Origin: Bradyrhizobium sp. CCGE-LA001
GTDB taxonomy: Bacteria > Pseudomonadota > Alphaproteobacteria > Rhizobiales > Xanthobacteraceae
DNA length: 64,000 bases
Assembly: GCF_000296215.2 (NCBI RefSeq)
Contig: NZ_CP013949.1
Location: 2,597,501 to 2,661,500, forward strand
Direction: 5' to 3'
Shown: one piece after another, positions 50,899-59,894 of the stretch
How positions within the stretch are numbered: position 1 is the first letter of the stretch
How the letters are laid out: each line of letters opens with the position of its first letter
Notes under the pieces: generated by a model
Seen by the model: the letters and a program-made list of their open reading frames with translations, nothing else
What the model was told of the DNA's origin: nothing
The model's database searches: none
Made by a program: the position numbers and the translations under genes

Positions 50899-51615
50899 AT
50901 GACGAACCTCGCCCCAGCCGATGCCGAACAGCTCAGGCTTGCCTTCCAGCGCTGCCGCGACATGGACGGTACGCTGAACGAACAGCTCCGCGCCTATGCC
51001 GACGCCAGCCGCGAGGTCTTCCCCGCCTATGGCGAGGCGGTCGATCGTCTGGTCGCGCGCTTGAACGGCAACGGCGGCGGTGAGACGGCGCCGCGCCCGG
51101 GCGATGCAATGCCTCCGTTCATGCTGCCCGACGAGAGCGGGCGCCTTGTCGCGCTTACTTCGCTGCTGGAAAGCGGGCCGGTCGCGGTGATGTTCTTCCG
51201 CGGTCATTGGTGCCCCTATTGCCGGCTCAACGTCCGCGCGGTGGTGCAGGCTTTCGGCCGCATCAAGGGGATGGGGGCTCAGGTCGTCGCGATCATGCCG
51301 GAGACGCAGGAATATACGCGCCAGCTTAAATCGGACGCCGCTGTGCCATTTCCGGTCCTGACGGATCTCGACAATGGTTATGCGCTCTCGCTCAATCTCG
51401 CGATCTGGCTCGGTGCCGAGATTCAAGACCTGTTGTCCTATCAGGACATGGCGAGATTCCACGGCAACGACGGCTGGATGCTGCCGATCCCAGCGGTGTT
51501 CGTGGTCGGACGTGACGGCGTCGTGCAGGCCCGCTTCGTCGACCCCGATTTCCGCAAGCGCATGGAGATCGACGATCTGCTGGCGGCGCTGGAAGACGCG
51601 AGCAGGGAGAATTGA
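50899..51615 (+). CDS. Peroxiredoxin-like AhpC/TSA-family protein
   Basis: A 238-aa cytosolic protein. An N-terminal helical extension (residues 1-60) precedes the thioredoxin fold with FFRGHWCPYCRLNVRAVV: the Cys-Pro-Tyr-Cys pair occupies the place of the peroxidatic cysteine of peroxiredoxins. DNGYALSLNLAIWLG and IPAVFVVGRDGVVQARFVD complete the fold. It likely reduces peroxides or disulfides. It stands alone. Confidence 0.85.
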   Translation: MTNLAPADAEQLRLAFQRCRDMDGTLNEQLRAYADASREVFPAYGEAVDRLVARLNGNGGGETAPRPGDAMPPFMLPDESGRLVALTSLLESGPVAVMFFRGHWCPYCRLNVRAVVQAFGRIKGMGAQVVAIMPETQEYTRQLKSDAAVPFPVLTDLDNGYALSLNLAIWLGAEIQDLLSYQDMARFHGNDGWMLPIPAVFVVGRDGVVQARFVDPDFRKRMEIDDLLAALEDASREN

Positions 51616-51633
51616 GCTGCGCGTAGTGTTTTG

Positions 51634-51780
51634 CCCTCTCCTCTTGTGGGAGAGGGTGGCTCGCCGCGTAGCGGCGAGACGGGTGAGGGGTTCTCTCCGC
51701 CGGTAAATCTTTGCGTCGTGTGCGCGGCACCATACCCCTCATCCGGCGCTTCGCGCCACCTTCTCCCACAGGGGGAGAAG
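51634..51780. repeat. Palindromic intergenic repeat, family A (copy 3)
   Basis: CCCTCTCCTCTTGTGGGAGA, the same GCGTAGCGGCGAGACGGGTG core as in 27623-27793, and a closing CTTCTCCCACAGGGGGAGAAG. It lies between convergent peroxiredoxin-like and LysR genes. Confidence 0.85.
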
Positions 51781-51808
51781 GAAGAACTGCAGCAATCATT
51801 CTGCAATA

Positions 51809-52696
51809 CTACCGCGCAATTTCTCGCCAGTCCGCGCCGCGCAACATGCGCATCACGGCGTTGCCTACGGCGGTGCGTTGCCTGCCGGCTACTCCGTAGA
51901 GGTTGACGGTGCGGCGGGCGTCCAGGCCCGGGACGGCGGCGCGGGTCAGCCGCTCCGGCACGGGCGAGGTGTGCGGCACCATGGCAATGCCCATGTCCGC
52001 TTCGACGAGCTCGATCAGGTCGCGCTCGTTCGAAACCTCATGCCCATGTTCGATATCGATGCCGTGCTCGCGCAAGCTCGCAGAGATCCGGCCGGAATGT
52101 TCGCAGAACGTCCGGCTGAGAAGCTGCTCCGATCGCAAATCGTCCAGCTCGACCGAGCTGCGGCCGGCCAGGCGATGCCCGTCGCCGACGACCAGCTCGA
52201 AACTCTCGGTGAAGAGCGGCCAGACGTCGAGCCGTTCCCAGGCCTCATCGATCTCTGCGGCGATCCCGAGCTCGGCCTCGCCTTTCTTGAGGAATTCGGC
52301 GACCTCACGGCTGGTGCCGCGCAGGAAACGGAATTCGAGCCGGTTGAACTGCCGCTTGATCTGGTAGAGATGCGAGAGCAGCAACGCAAGATCGATGGAA
52401 TGGGTCAGCGCGATGCGCAGCGCGCCGATCTCGCCGCTCTTGAACGAGGAGGCAAGCGAGCGCGCGCCGGCAGCGGCGTCATAGCACTGCTTCAGAAGCG
52501 GATGCATGCGCTGGCCTAGCTCGGTCAGTTGCGCAGCAGGCCGCTCGCGACGAAACAGGTCGCCGCCGAATTCGGCCTCGAGCTGCTTGATCGCGCGCGT
52601 TAGCGAGGGCTGCGTGACGTTGCATTCCTCGGCGGCGCGCGTGAAGTTCAAGAGCTGCGCGACCGCGAGGAAATAGCGGACCTGATGCATTTCCAT
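51809..52696 (-). CDS. LysR-family transcriptional regulator
   Basis: A 295-aa protein from ATG 52696 (GGGGAGC upstream). The winged helix-turn-helix is at residues about 3-62 (VRYFLAVAQLLNFTRAAEE, TQPSLTRAIKQLEAEFGG), followed by a two-lobe effector domain (residues about 90-290, with LRIALTHSIDLALL and VEADMGIAMVPHTSPVP). It is divergent from the patatin gene, so it probably controls that gene and itself through the inverted repeats in the 195-bp gap. Confidence 0.92.
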   Translation of the reverse strand: MEMHQVRYFLAVAQLLNFTRAAEECNVTQPSLTRAIKQLEAEFGGDLFRRERPAAQLTELGQRMHPLLKQCYDAAAGARSLASSFKSGEIGALRIALTHSIDLALLLSHLYQIKRQFNRLEFRFLRGTSREVAEFLKKGEAELGIAAEIDEAWERLDVWPLFTESFELVVGDGHRLAGRSSVELDDLRSEQLLSRTFCEHSGRISASLREHGIDIEHGHEVSNERDLIELVEADMGIAMVPHTSPVPERLTRAAVPGLDARRTVNLYGVAGRQRTAVGNAVMRMLRGADWREIAR

Positions 52697-52773
52697 GGAT
52701 CGGCTCCCCAGCAGGATCGACCGGAATCTAGCCGATCGCGGCGGGGAATGACATCCCGGCGGCGATAGCGCCC

Positions 52774-52855
52774 GCGTATGGTTTTGGAAGGCAGGCGGCA
52801 TTTCCAAAGAGCGGACGACTGCCGAGAATGGCAGGACGTGGTAATAGTCATACGC
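52774..52855. promoter_or_regulatory. Nested inverted repeats in the LysR/patatin divergent promoter
   Basis: Three dyads: GCGTATG (52774-52780) with CATACGC (52849-52855); TTTGGAA (52783-52789) with TTCCAAA (52802-52808), compatible with a LysR-type T-N11-A site; and CTGCC (52819-52823) with GGCAG (52830-52834). They fill the divergent gap and are likely LysR recognition and activation sites. Confidence 0.55.
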
Positions 52856-52891
52856 CGGCGATTGATAACCTTAGCTCGACAGGAGCGTGAC

Positions 52892-54040
52892 ATGAATGGC
52901 ATGCAGAAGAGCGCGCAGCGGACGGGGATGGACCTGCCGGGCCAGGTTGTTCTCGTGCTTCAAGGCGGCGGTGCGCTCGGCTCTTATCAGGCTGGCGTCT
53001 ACCAGGCGCTGCACGAGGCCGGCATCGAGCCGGACTGGATCATCGGCACGTCGATCGGCGCCATCAATGCGAGCCTGATTGCCGGCAACGCGCCCGAACA
53101 CCGGCTGGCGCGCTTGAGGGAATTTTGGAAGCGGATGGAGCAGCAGCCAGTCTGGGACTGGCGCAGCGCGTTTCCAGGTTTCAACGAAAAGCTGGCCTAT
53201 TGGTCGACCGTGACCCACGGTATTCCGGGCTTCTTCCGGCCCAATCCGCTGGCGCATGCGGGGGATTCCTATCCGCTCGGCGCCGATCATGCCGGCTATT
53301 ATTCGACAGCGCCGCTGGAGAGGACGCTGAGCGAGCTGGTCGATTTCGATCTGGTCAATCGCTGCGCGCCGCGCCTGACGGTTGGTGCGGCTCATGTCGG
53401 CACCAGCGAAATGCGCTATTTCGATAGCCGAGACGACGACATTACGGTGAAGCACGTCATGGCTTCGGGTGCACTACCGCCGGCCTTCCCGGCCGTGCGC
53501 ATCGACGGCGAGCTCTATTGGGACGGCGGCATTCTGTCGAATACGCCGACTGAAGCCGTGTTCGACGACAATCCACGCAGGAATTCCCTGATCTTCTCGG
53601 TGCATCTGTGGAATCCCGTCGGGCCTGAGCCGACGACGATGGCGGAGGTGCTGAACCGGCACAAGGACGTGCAATATTCCAGCCGCATCGCCAGCCAGAT
53701 CGTGCGACAGCAGCAGGCCCATCGCTTGCGCCATGTTATCAACGAGCTCGCGGCTCGGCTTCCCGAGAGCGAGCGCAACGATCCCGCGGTGATGGAGCTG
53801 ATGAGCTACGGCTGTCCGACCCGCATGCATGTGGTGCGGCTGCTGACACCGCAGCTCGAGCGCGAGACCCATACCAAGGACATCGACTTCAGTCCGTCAG
53901 GCATCACGCGGCGATGGCACGCCGGCTATGCCCATACGAAGTCGGTGCTGGCGCGCAAGCCCTGGATCGGCGAATTCGATCCGCTCGCCGGCGTCGTGTT
54001 GCACGAGCATATGGACGAGATGCCGATAGCAGCGGAGTAA
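52892..54040 (+). CDS. Patatin-like phospholipase with DUF3734 extension
   Basis: A 382-aa protein from ATG 52892 (CAGGAGCG upstream). The Ser-Asp dyad is visible: oxyanion loop LQGGGALGSYQAG (residues 23-35), nucleophile Ser54 in GTSIG, and Asp211 in DGG (LYWDGGILSNTP). The C-terminal part with RMHVVRLL and SPSGITRRWHAGYA matches the DUF3734 extension. It should hydrolyse phospholipids or other acyl esters. Divergent from a LysR gene that likely regulates it. Confidence 0.92.
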   Translation: MNGMQKSAQRTGMDLPGQVVLVLQGGGALGSYQAGVYQALHEAGIEPDWIIGTSIGAINASLIAGNAPEHRLARLREFWKRMEQQPVWDWRSAFPGFNEKLAYWSTVTHGIPGFFRPNPLAHAGDSYPLGADHAGYYSTAPLERTLSELVDFDLVNRCAPRLTVGAAHVGTSEMRYFDSRDDDITVKHVMASGALPPAFPAVRIDGELYWDGGILSNTPTEAVFDDNPRRNSLIFSVHLWNPVGPEPTTMAEVLNRHKDVQYSSRIASQIVRQQQAHRLRHVINELAARLPESERNDPAVMELMSYGCPTRMHVVRLLTPQLERETHTKDIDFSPSGITRRWHAGYAHTKSVLARKPWIGEFDPLAGVVLHEHMDEMPIAAE

Positions 54041-54120
54041 GGCCGCAGGCCACCGTTCGCTTCATCGAATTGCCATAGGCATTGCGAATCGTTGCTGGTC
54101 CGCAGTGAAAGGCCCTGCAA

Positions 54121-55071
54121 ATGGTGTCCGTGAACGATCTTGAATCCGCTCTCGACCATGTCCGTGCGGATGCGGCGGGACCGGTCGCCGGGGTGTTCGG
54201 CCCGGCCTCGATAACCTGGCAAATCGACCGCGAGGCCGTGATCTTCCTCGGCGCCGGCCGTGCGCTGCTGCTGCAGCTGGCGCATCCCTGGGTCGCCGCC
54301 GCCATCGCCGAGCATTCGAAAACCCTTGCCGATCCGATCGGACGCTTCCACCGCACCTTTGACATCGTCTTTCCCATGGTGTTCGGCTCGCTGGACCGGG
54401 CGCTGCTGTCGTCCCGGCAATTGCACCGGCGTCACGGCATGATCGTCGGGGCGATGCCCGAGACTGTCGGCCCGTTCGCGGCGGGCTCGCGCTATTGTGC
54501 CAACGACATCCCATCGCTGCGCTGGGTTCATGCGACGCTTGTCGAGACGGCGCTGATGGCGCATGATCTCATTGTGCCGCCGCTTTCGAGCGCGGAGCGC
54601 GAGCGCTACTGGACCGAGAGCCGGCTGTACGGCGCCCTGTTCGGACTGACCGGGACCGATCTGCCCGCGGACTGGGCTGGCTTCGCAGCTTACAACGCGG
54701 CGATGGCGCAGTCGGAGACGCTGACCGTCAGCGCGGCGGCGCGCGAGATCGCCGCGCAAATCTTCAGCGGCGCGCGCCCGTGGCTGCGTCCGCCGCGATG
54801 GTATCGCGCGCTCACGGCAAGGATGTTGCCTGAGCGGTTACGTACCGGCTTCGGGTTCGAGCTCGATGAGCGGGACGAGAGGGCGGCGGACAACGCGCTG
54901 GCATGGATAAGGCGCGTCTATCCGAAATTGCCGGACCGCTTGCGCTATGTCGGCCCCTATCAGGAAGCGCAGGCGCGGCTGCGCGGTGAACCACAGCCCG
55001 ACTGGATGGTCCGCAGCCTCAATCGGCTCTGGATCGGACGGCCGCAGATGGATGCGCGCGGGAAGGGATGA
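54121..55071 (+). CDS. DUF2236 / MpaB-type oxygenase-like protein
   Basis: A 316-aa protein. Family segments include ALLLQLAHPWVAAAIAEHS near residue 50, GRFHRTFDIVFPMVFG, a central YCANDIPSLRWVHATLVETAL, and a C-terminal helical region. DUF2236 proteins include haem-dependent rubber oxygenase (Lcp) and fungal MpaB. The candidate haem-proximal His lies in the WVHATL segment. It follows the patatin gene by 80 bases on the same strand and may share its regulation. Substrate unknown. Confidence 0.85.
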   Translation: MVSVNDLESALDHVRADAAGPVAGVFGPASITWQIDREAVIFLGAGRALLLQLAHPWVAAAIAEHSKTLADPIGRFHRTFDIVFPMVFGSLDRALLSSRQLHRRHGMIVGAMPETVGPFAAGSRYCANDIPSLRWVHATLVETALMAHDLIVPPLSSAERERYWTESRLYGALFGLTGTDLPADWAGFAAYNAAMAQSETLTVSAAAREIAAQIFSGARPWLRPPRWYRALTARMLPERLRTGFGFELDERDERAADNALAWIRRVYPKLPDRLRYVGPYQEAQARLRGEPQPDWMVRSLNRLWIGRPQMDARGKG

Positions 55072-55085
55072 GGTCCAAATCTTGT

Positions 55086-55362
55086 GTCCCGGACAAGCCG
55101 CAACGCGTGCGCGTTGCGGCGCAGAGCCGGGACCCAGCGAACTCCAACGCGCCATGGGCCCCGGCTCTGCAGCGCATCACGTCGCAAGGGCGACGCGCTG
55201 CGCTGCGTCCGGGGCACGAGCGGGGAGTGAGCCGCACTCGTCCAACACCGTCATTGTTCGCAGCGACTTGTCCGCCGAAGCCTTGGCGAAGGCGGAAGCA
55301 ATCCAGACTGTCACCGCGGAGGCACTCTGGATTGCTTCGTCGCAAGAGCTCCTCGCAATGAC
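55086..55362. repeat. Two adjacent inverted repeats (families C and B)
   Basis: This fills most of the 338-bp gap 55072-55409. At 55086-55220 GTCCCGGACAAGC, CAACGCG-TGCGCGTTGC and a closing GCTGCGTCCGGGGCACGAG form family C. At 55250-55362 GTCATTGTTCGC and CCTCGCAATGAC bound family B, also present at 40189-40272. No gene is seen. Confidence 0.8.
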
Positions 55363-55409
55363 GGCGGCTGAGCGACGGGATTCGCAATGGCGGAGAAAAC
55401 GCCTCCGCC

Positions 55410-56825
55410 TCACACCGCTGCCAGCTTCCGGTACAGCGCGCCGTAGCTGCCGGCCGAGATGCTCCAGGAGAACGATCGTCCCATGGCGCTGCGGCGCATG
55501 GTGTCGAGCTGGTCCTGGGCCATGAACGCTTCGAAGGCGCGGCGGACGCCGCCGAGGAAGGATTCGCGCGAGGGCCTCGAGAACAGGAAGCCGGTCTCGC
55601 CGTCGCTGATGGTTTCGGCAAGGCCGCCGGTCTGGTGTCCGATCGGCAGCGAGCCGAAGCGCTGGGCGTACATCTGGCTGAGGCCGCACGGCTCGAAGCG
55701 TGAGGGCATCAGAGTAAAATCGCTGCCGGCGAAGATGCGGCGCGCCTGGGCATCGTTGAAGCCGATCACGACGCCGATGGCGTCCGGGCGGCGGCGATGC
55801 GCGTCGATCAGGGCCTGCTCGAGCGCCGGCTCGCCCGAGCCGGTGACCACGATCTGCCCGCCGGCATCGACGATCTCGTCGGCGGCCGACAGCACGAGGT
55901 CGATGCCCTTCTGGTGCACCAGGCGGGCGACGATGCCGAACATCGGGCCGCGCGACACCGCGAGCCCGAACTGCTTGCGAACGTAATCCGCATTGGCCTT
56001 CTTGCCGACCCAGTCGCCGGCGCCGAACTGCTGGGCGAGTTGGGCGCAGGAGCGCGGGTCCCAGCTCTCGTCGATGCCGTTGAGGATGCCGGTGAGCTCG
56101 GCGGCGTCGGAGCGGACGCGAAGCAGGCCTTCGAGACCGCAGCCGAATTCCTGCGTCGTGATCTCCCGCGCATAGGTGCCGCTGACGGTGGTGAGATGCG
56201 ATGCGTAGACCAGCCCGGCCTTGAGAAAGGAGACCTGGTCGTAGAATTCGACGCCGTCGATGTGGAAGGAGCTCTCCGGTGCGCCGATCCGCCGCAGCGA
56301 GTCCTTCGGGAAGAGGCCCTGATAGGCGAGGTTGTGGATGGTCAGGATCGACGGCAGCTTGGCGCCGCGCCAAGCGAGATAGGCCGGCACGAGCGAGGCC
56401 TGCCAGTCATTGGCATGGATCAGGTCTGCTGCCCAATTCTTGTCCAGCTTGCCCATGGCCAGTTCAGCGGCTGCCGAGGCAAAGCGCGCGAAGCGGATGT
56501 CGTTGTCGGGCCAGTCGCGCCCGGACTCGTCGCCATAGGGATTGCCGGGCCGGTCATAGAGTTGTGAGCACAACAGCACGTAGACCGGCAGGCCGTCCTT
56601 GGTCGCGGCCCGTCCGAGCGAGCAGGCCGGCATCTCCGCGAAGGCGGGGCAGCGGCCAACGATCTGAATATGCGTGAGTTGCTCGATGATGTCGCGATAG
56701 CCCGGCAGCATGATCCGGATATCGGCAAAGGAGCGAAGGGCGCGGGGCAGGGCAGCGGAAACGGCTCCGAGTCCGCCCACACGGACGAAGTCGTCCATCT
56801 CTGTCGTGACGAACAAGACCCTCAA
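55410..56825 (-). CDS. glgA: Glycogen synthase (ADP-glucose type)
   Basis: A 471-aa GT5 enzyme starting at TTG 56825 with GAGGG about nine bases upstream. The C-terminal catalytic segment PSRFEPCGLSQMYAQRFGSLP holds the conserved Glu in the EPCGL motif and is intact, as are HANDWQASLVPAYL and the YQGLFPKDSL acceptor region. The N-terminal KTGGL motif of bacterial GlgA reads RVGGL here (Arg15 in place of the ADP-glucose-contacting Lys15 of the E. coli enzyme). It elongates alpha-1,4-glucan. No glgB, glgC or glgP is adjacent. Confidence 0.93.
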   Translation of the reverse strand: MRVLFVTTEMDDFVRVGGLGAVSAALPRALRSFADIRIMLPGYRDIIEQLTHIQIVGRCPAFAEMPACSLGRAATKDGLPVYVLLCSQLYDRPGNPYGDESGRDWPDNDIRFARFASAAAELAMGKLDKNWAADLIHANDWQASLVPAYLAWRGAKLPSILTIHNLAYQGLFPKDSLRRIGAPESSFHIDGVEFYDQVSFLKAGLVYASHLTTVSGTYAREITTQEFGCGLEGLLRVRSDAAELTGILNGIDESWDPRSCAQLAQQFGAGDWVGKKANADYVRKQFGLAVSRGPMFGIVARLVHQKGIDLVLSAADEIVDAGGQIVVTGSGEPALEQALIDAHRRRPDAIGVVIGFNDAQARRIFAGSDFTLMPSRFEPCGLSQMYAQRFGSLPIGHQTGGLAETISDGETGFLFSRPSRESFLGGVRRAFEAFMAQDQLDTMRRSAMGRSFSWSISAGSYGALYRKLAAV

Positions 56826-57019
56826 GAACAGCTGCCCTCTGTCGATCCCGTTTGCTGCTATGCAAGAACGGGTCCAGTTGCCCTGGAATTATCCAAGCCC
56901 GCCCACGCGGCACGTCTGTTCGGTAAACACTTTCCTACTCAGTCGCCGCCCTCTAGGGTCGCCGCATCAACAACAGAGAACTTCGACAGTTCCTAAGAGC
57001 CCCAAGGACGCAGGCAGGA

Positions 57020-58216
57020 ATGCAGCTAGCAGATAAGCATGAGGGGACGACGACAAAAGCCTTCGCAGGCCTGCGGGTCCTGGATTTTTCGACCACGATC
57101 GCCGGTCCCCATTGCACGCGCATGCTCACCGACATGGGCGCCGAGGTCATCAAGATCGAGACCGACAGCGGCGAGACGATGCGGACCAGGCCTCCGCTGC
57201 GCCAGGGGTGCAGCACCGCCTTCGGCCAGCTCAATGTCGGCAAGAAGAGCCTGGTGCTCGACCTCAAATCCGAGGGCGGCACGGAGACGGTGCGCCGGCT
57301 GGCGGCGACCGCCGACATCCTGGTCGAGAACTTTCGTCCCGGCGTGATGCGTCGGCTTGGGCTGGACTATGACAGCGTGCGTCAGGTCAATCCGAAGCTG
57401 ATCTACTGTTCGATCTCGGGCTACGGCCAGACCGGCCCCTCAGCCGAGCTGCCGGCCTATGCGCCGGTGATCCACGCCGCCTCCGGCTACGACATGGCGC
57501 ATCTCGCCTACCAGCCCGGCCGCAACCGCCCCGATTATTGCGGCATCTATCATGCCGACGTCGTCACCGGCACCTATGGCTTTGGCGCGATCGCGTCTGC
57601 GCTCTATCAGCGCACCGTAACGGGCCTTGGCCAGCACATCGACGTCTCCATGCTGGAGACGATGTTGTCGCTGACGTTGACCGAGTTGCAGACCTCGCAA
57701 TTCGCGGTGAAGCCGACCGCGCGCCCGATGTTCGGGCCGACGGAAACGGCAAACGGCTACGTCATGATCACCGTCGCCAGCGAGAAGTCGTTTCAGGCCC
57801 TGATGGGGGTGATCGGCCGTCCCGCATGGATATCAGATCCGCGCTTCTCGACCTACGCCGCGCGCCGCGAGAACTGGGTCGAGATGATGGACGGCGTCGA
57901 AGCCTGGTCACGGCAGCTCACGACCGACGCATGCCTTGCCGCGCTCGGCGCGGCCGGCGTCCCCGCCGCCGCCTATCGCACCGTGTCGGAAGCGATGGCC
58001 GATCCGCAGCTCGCACATCGACAGGCGTTCTCATCCGTACAGGACGAAGGCGGCTCGTTCCAGGTGCTCAATGTGCCGTTCCGGATGTCGGGAGCCGATA
58101 CCGCGCCCGCCAGGAGGATGGCCGTGCTCGGCGAGCATACGGATGCGCTGCGCGAGGAGATCGGCCTCGCAAGGGATGCGCCAGTTTCGCCAGGCAAAAC
58201 AGCCGCGACAAATTGA
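57020..58216 (+). CDS. CaiB/BaiF-type (class III) CoA-transferase
   Basis: A 398-aa protein. The N-terminal GLRVLDFSTTIAGPHCTRML and AEVIKIETDSGETM segments and VENFRPGVMRRLGLDYDSV (in parts) are typical of the family. Asp180 in YHADVVTGTYG is the catalytic Asp that forms the acyl anhydride. It transfers CoA between organic acids. It is upstream of the peptide-type ABC transporter on the same strand with a 132-bp gap, so a catabolic link is possible. Confidence 0.92.
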   Translation: MQLADKHEGTTTKAFAGLRVLDFSTTIAGPHCTRMLTDMGAEVIKIETDSGETMRTRPPLRQGCSTAFGQLNVGKKSLVLDLKSEGGTETVRRLAATADILVENFRPGVMRRLGLDYDSVRQVNPKLIYCSISGYGQTGPSAELPAYAPVIHAASGYDMAHLAYQPGRNRPDYCGIYHADVVTGTYGFGAIASALYQRTVTGLGQHIDVSMLETMLSLTLTELQTSQFAVKPTARPMFGPTETANGYVMITVASEKSFQALMGVIGRPAWISDPRFSTYAARRENWVEMMDGVEAWSRQLTTDACLAALGAAGVPAAAYRTVSEAMADPQLAHRQAFSSVQDEGGSFQVLNVPFRMSGADTAPARRMAVLGEHTDALREEIGLARDAPVSPGKTAATN

Positions 58217-58348
58217 GTCACATTGCGCCGCACATGCGGCGTTCGAGCCCGCAGCCGTTCCTCTTGCCGTCGCGTGCATTTGTCGTCAAGCTCGCTTCCC
58301 AGTCATTCAACGATCCGAAACATCGGACGAGGGATCCCGGGAGGAACC

Positions 58349-59887
58349 ATGACGAAGGCAGCTGCGGTGGCACGCAAGTGCGTGCCGATTTTCCTTGTTG
58401 CGGCATTCGCGCTTGTCGCGCCGACGGCGCAGGCGCAGAAATCGGGCGGCAGCATCACCGTCGGACAGGAGCTGGAGATCGCAGGCTTCGATCCGCTCAA
58501 GGTCGGCGTCTACGACACCTCGACCTTCACCGCCGCCGCCGCGATCTTCGACACGCTGACCACGCTGAACGAGAAGGGTGAGGCAGCGCCGAAACTAGCG
58601 GTGTCCTGGACGCACTCCGACGACTACATGAGCTGGACCTTCAAGCTGCGCCAGGGAGTGAAATTTCACGACGGCACGCCATTCAACGCGCAGGCCTTCA
58701 AGGAGAACTTCGACCGGCAGAAGAATCCCGCCAACAAGTGCCGCTGCGCCTTCTACATCACCAACGTCAAGGAGGTGCTGGCGCCGGACGACTACACGCT
58801 CGTCTACAATCTCACCGATCCCTCCGTGAACCTGCCTGCGGTGATCACCATCCAGAGCTCCAATAACGTCATTCAGTCGCCGACGGCCTGGAAGACCAAG
58901 GGTGACGACTACAACCGCAATCCCGTTGGCACCGGGCCCTACATCCTGAAATCCTGGACCGCCGGCGACCGCATGGTGCTGGAGAAGAACCCTGATTATT
59001 GGGACAAGGGCCGCCCCTATCTTGATCGCATCGTCCTGAAGCCGCTGCCCGATGCGCAGTCGCGCTTTGCTTCGCTGCAATCGGGCGAGGCGGACATCAT
59101 CTGGGACGACGAGAACGACGCCGACAATATCATGAAGGCGCAGAAGGACCCCAAGCTCACCGTTCACACCTACAAGGGCTCGGGCGCGCAGGTCTATGCC
59201 TTCAACACCAAGACGGCGCCGTTCGATGACGTCCGCGTGCGCCAGGCGCTGGTGATGGCGATCGACCGTCCGAAGATGTCGCAGGCGATCAGCAACGGCC
59301 TGAGCCGGCCCGCCAGCAATCCCTACGGCGACGGTTCCTGGGTCAAGTGCAAGGACGACGGCGCGCTGCCGTACGACGTGGAAAAGGCCAAGGCGCTGAT
59401 CAAGGACTACGGCAAGCCGGTCGAGTTCAAGATGCTGGTAACGGCGACGCCGCGCGGCCGCATGGTCGGTCAGGTGCTCCAGCAGTTCTGGAAGCGCGCC
59501 GGTGCCAATATGGAGATCGAGCAGGTCGACCAGGCCACTATTCCATCGCGCGCCTTCACCCGCCAATTCCAGCTGACGCCGTGGCGCATCGTCGATCTCG
59601 CCGATCCCGATCCGCAGATGTACGCCAATTTCCGCAGCGGCAGCCCGCTCGCGCTGTCCAACTTCAGCGATCCGGAGCTCGACCGGCTGCTCGACCACGC
59701 CCGCGTCACGGCCGATCTCGGCCAGCGCACCGAGGATTATTGCGCGATCAGCCGCCTGATCAACAAGGAGGCGATCTGGTTCTGGACCTTCCAGAACACC
59801 TATTACGCGCTGTCGAGTGCCAAGCTGAAAGGCTTTCCGAAGATCTACAACGGCGTGATCGACGTCTCGACCACCTGGCTGGAATGA
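58349..59887 (+). CDS. Peptide/oligopeptide ABC transporter substrate-binding protein
   Basis: A 512-aa exported receptor (family 5) from ATG 58349 with GGGAGGA upstream. The signal peptide ends at PTAQAQ. WTFKLRQGVKFHDGTPF and NPVGTGPYILKSW are the family signatures; AFNTKTAPFDDVRVRQALVMAIDR is the conserved mid-domain. It binds peptides or other small ligands in the periplasm for the DppBCDF-like permease encoded next. Confidence 0.93.
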   Translation: MTKAAAVARKCVPIFLVAAFALVAPTAQAQKSGGSITVGQELEIAGFDPLKVGVYDTSTFTAAAAIFDTLTTLNEKGEAAPKLAVSWTHSDDYMSWTFKLRQGVKFHDGTPFNAQAFKENFDRQKNPANKCRCAFYITNVKEVLAPDDYTLVYNLTDPSVNLPAVITIQSSNNVIQSPTAWKTKGDDYNRNPVGTGPYILKSWTAGDRMVLEKNPDYWDKGRPYLDRIVLKPLPDAQSRFASLQSGEADIIWDDENDADNIMKAQKDPKLTVHTYKGSGAQVYAFNTKTAPFDDVRVRQALVMAIDRPKMSQAISNGLSRPASNPYGDGSWVKCKDDGALPYDVEKAKALIKDYGKPVEFKMLVTATPRGRMVGQVLQQFWKRAGANMEIEQVDQATIPSRAFTRQFQLTPWRIVDLADPDPQMYANFRSGSPLALSNFSDPELDRLLDHARVTADLGQRTEDYCAISRLINKEAIWFWTFQNTYYALSSAKLKGFPKIYNGVIDVSTTWLE

Positions 59888-59894
59888 CCGCGCG

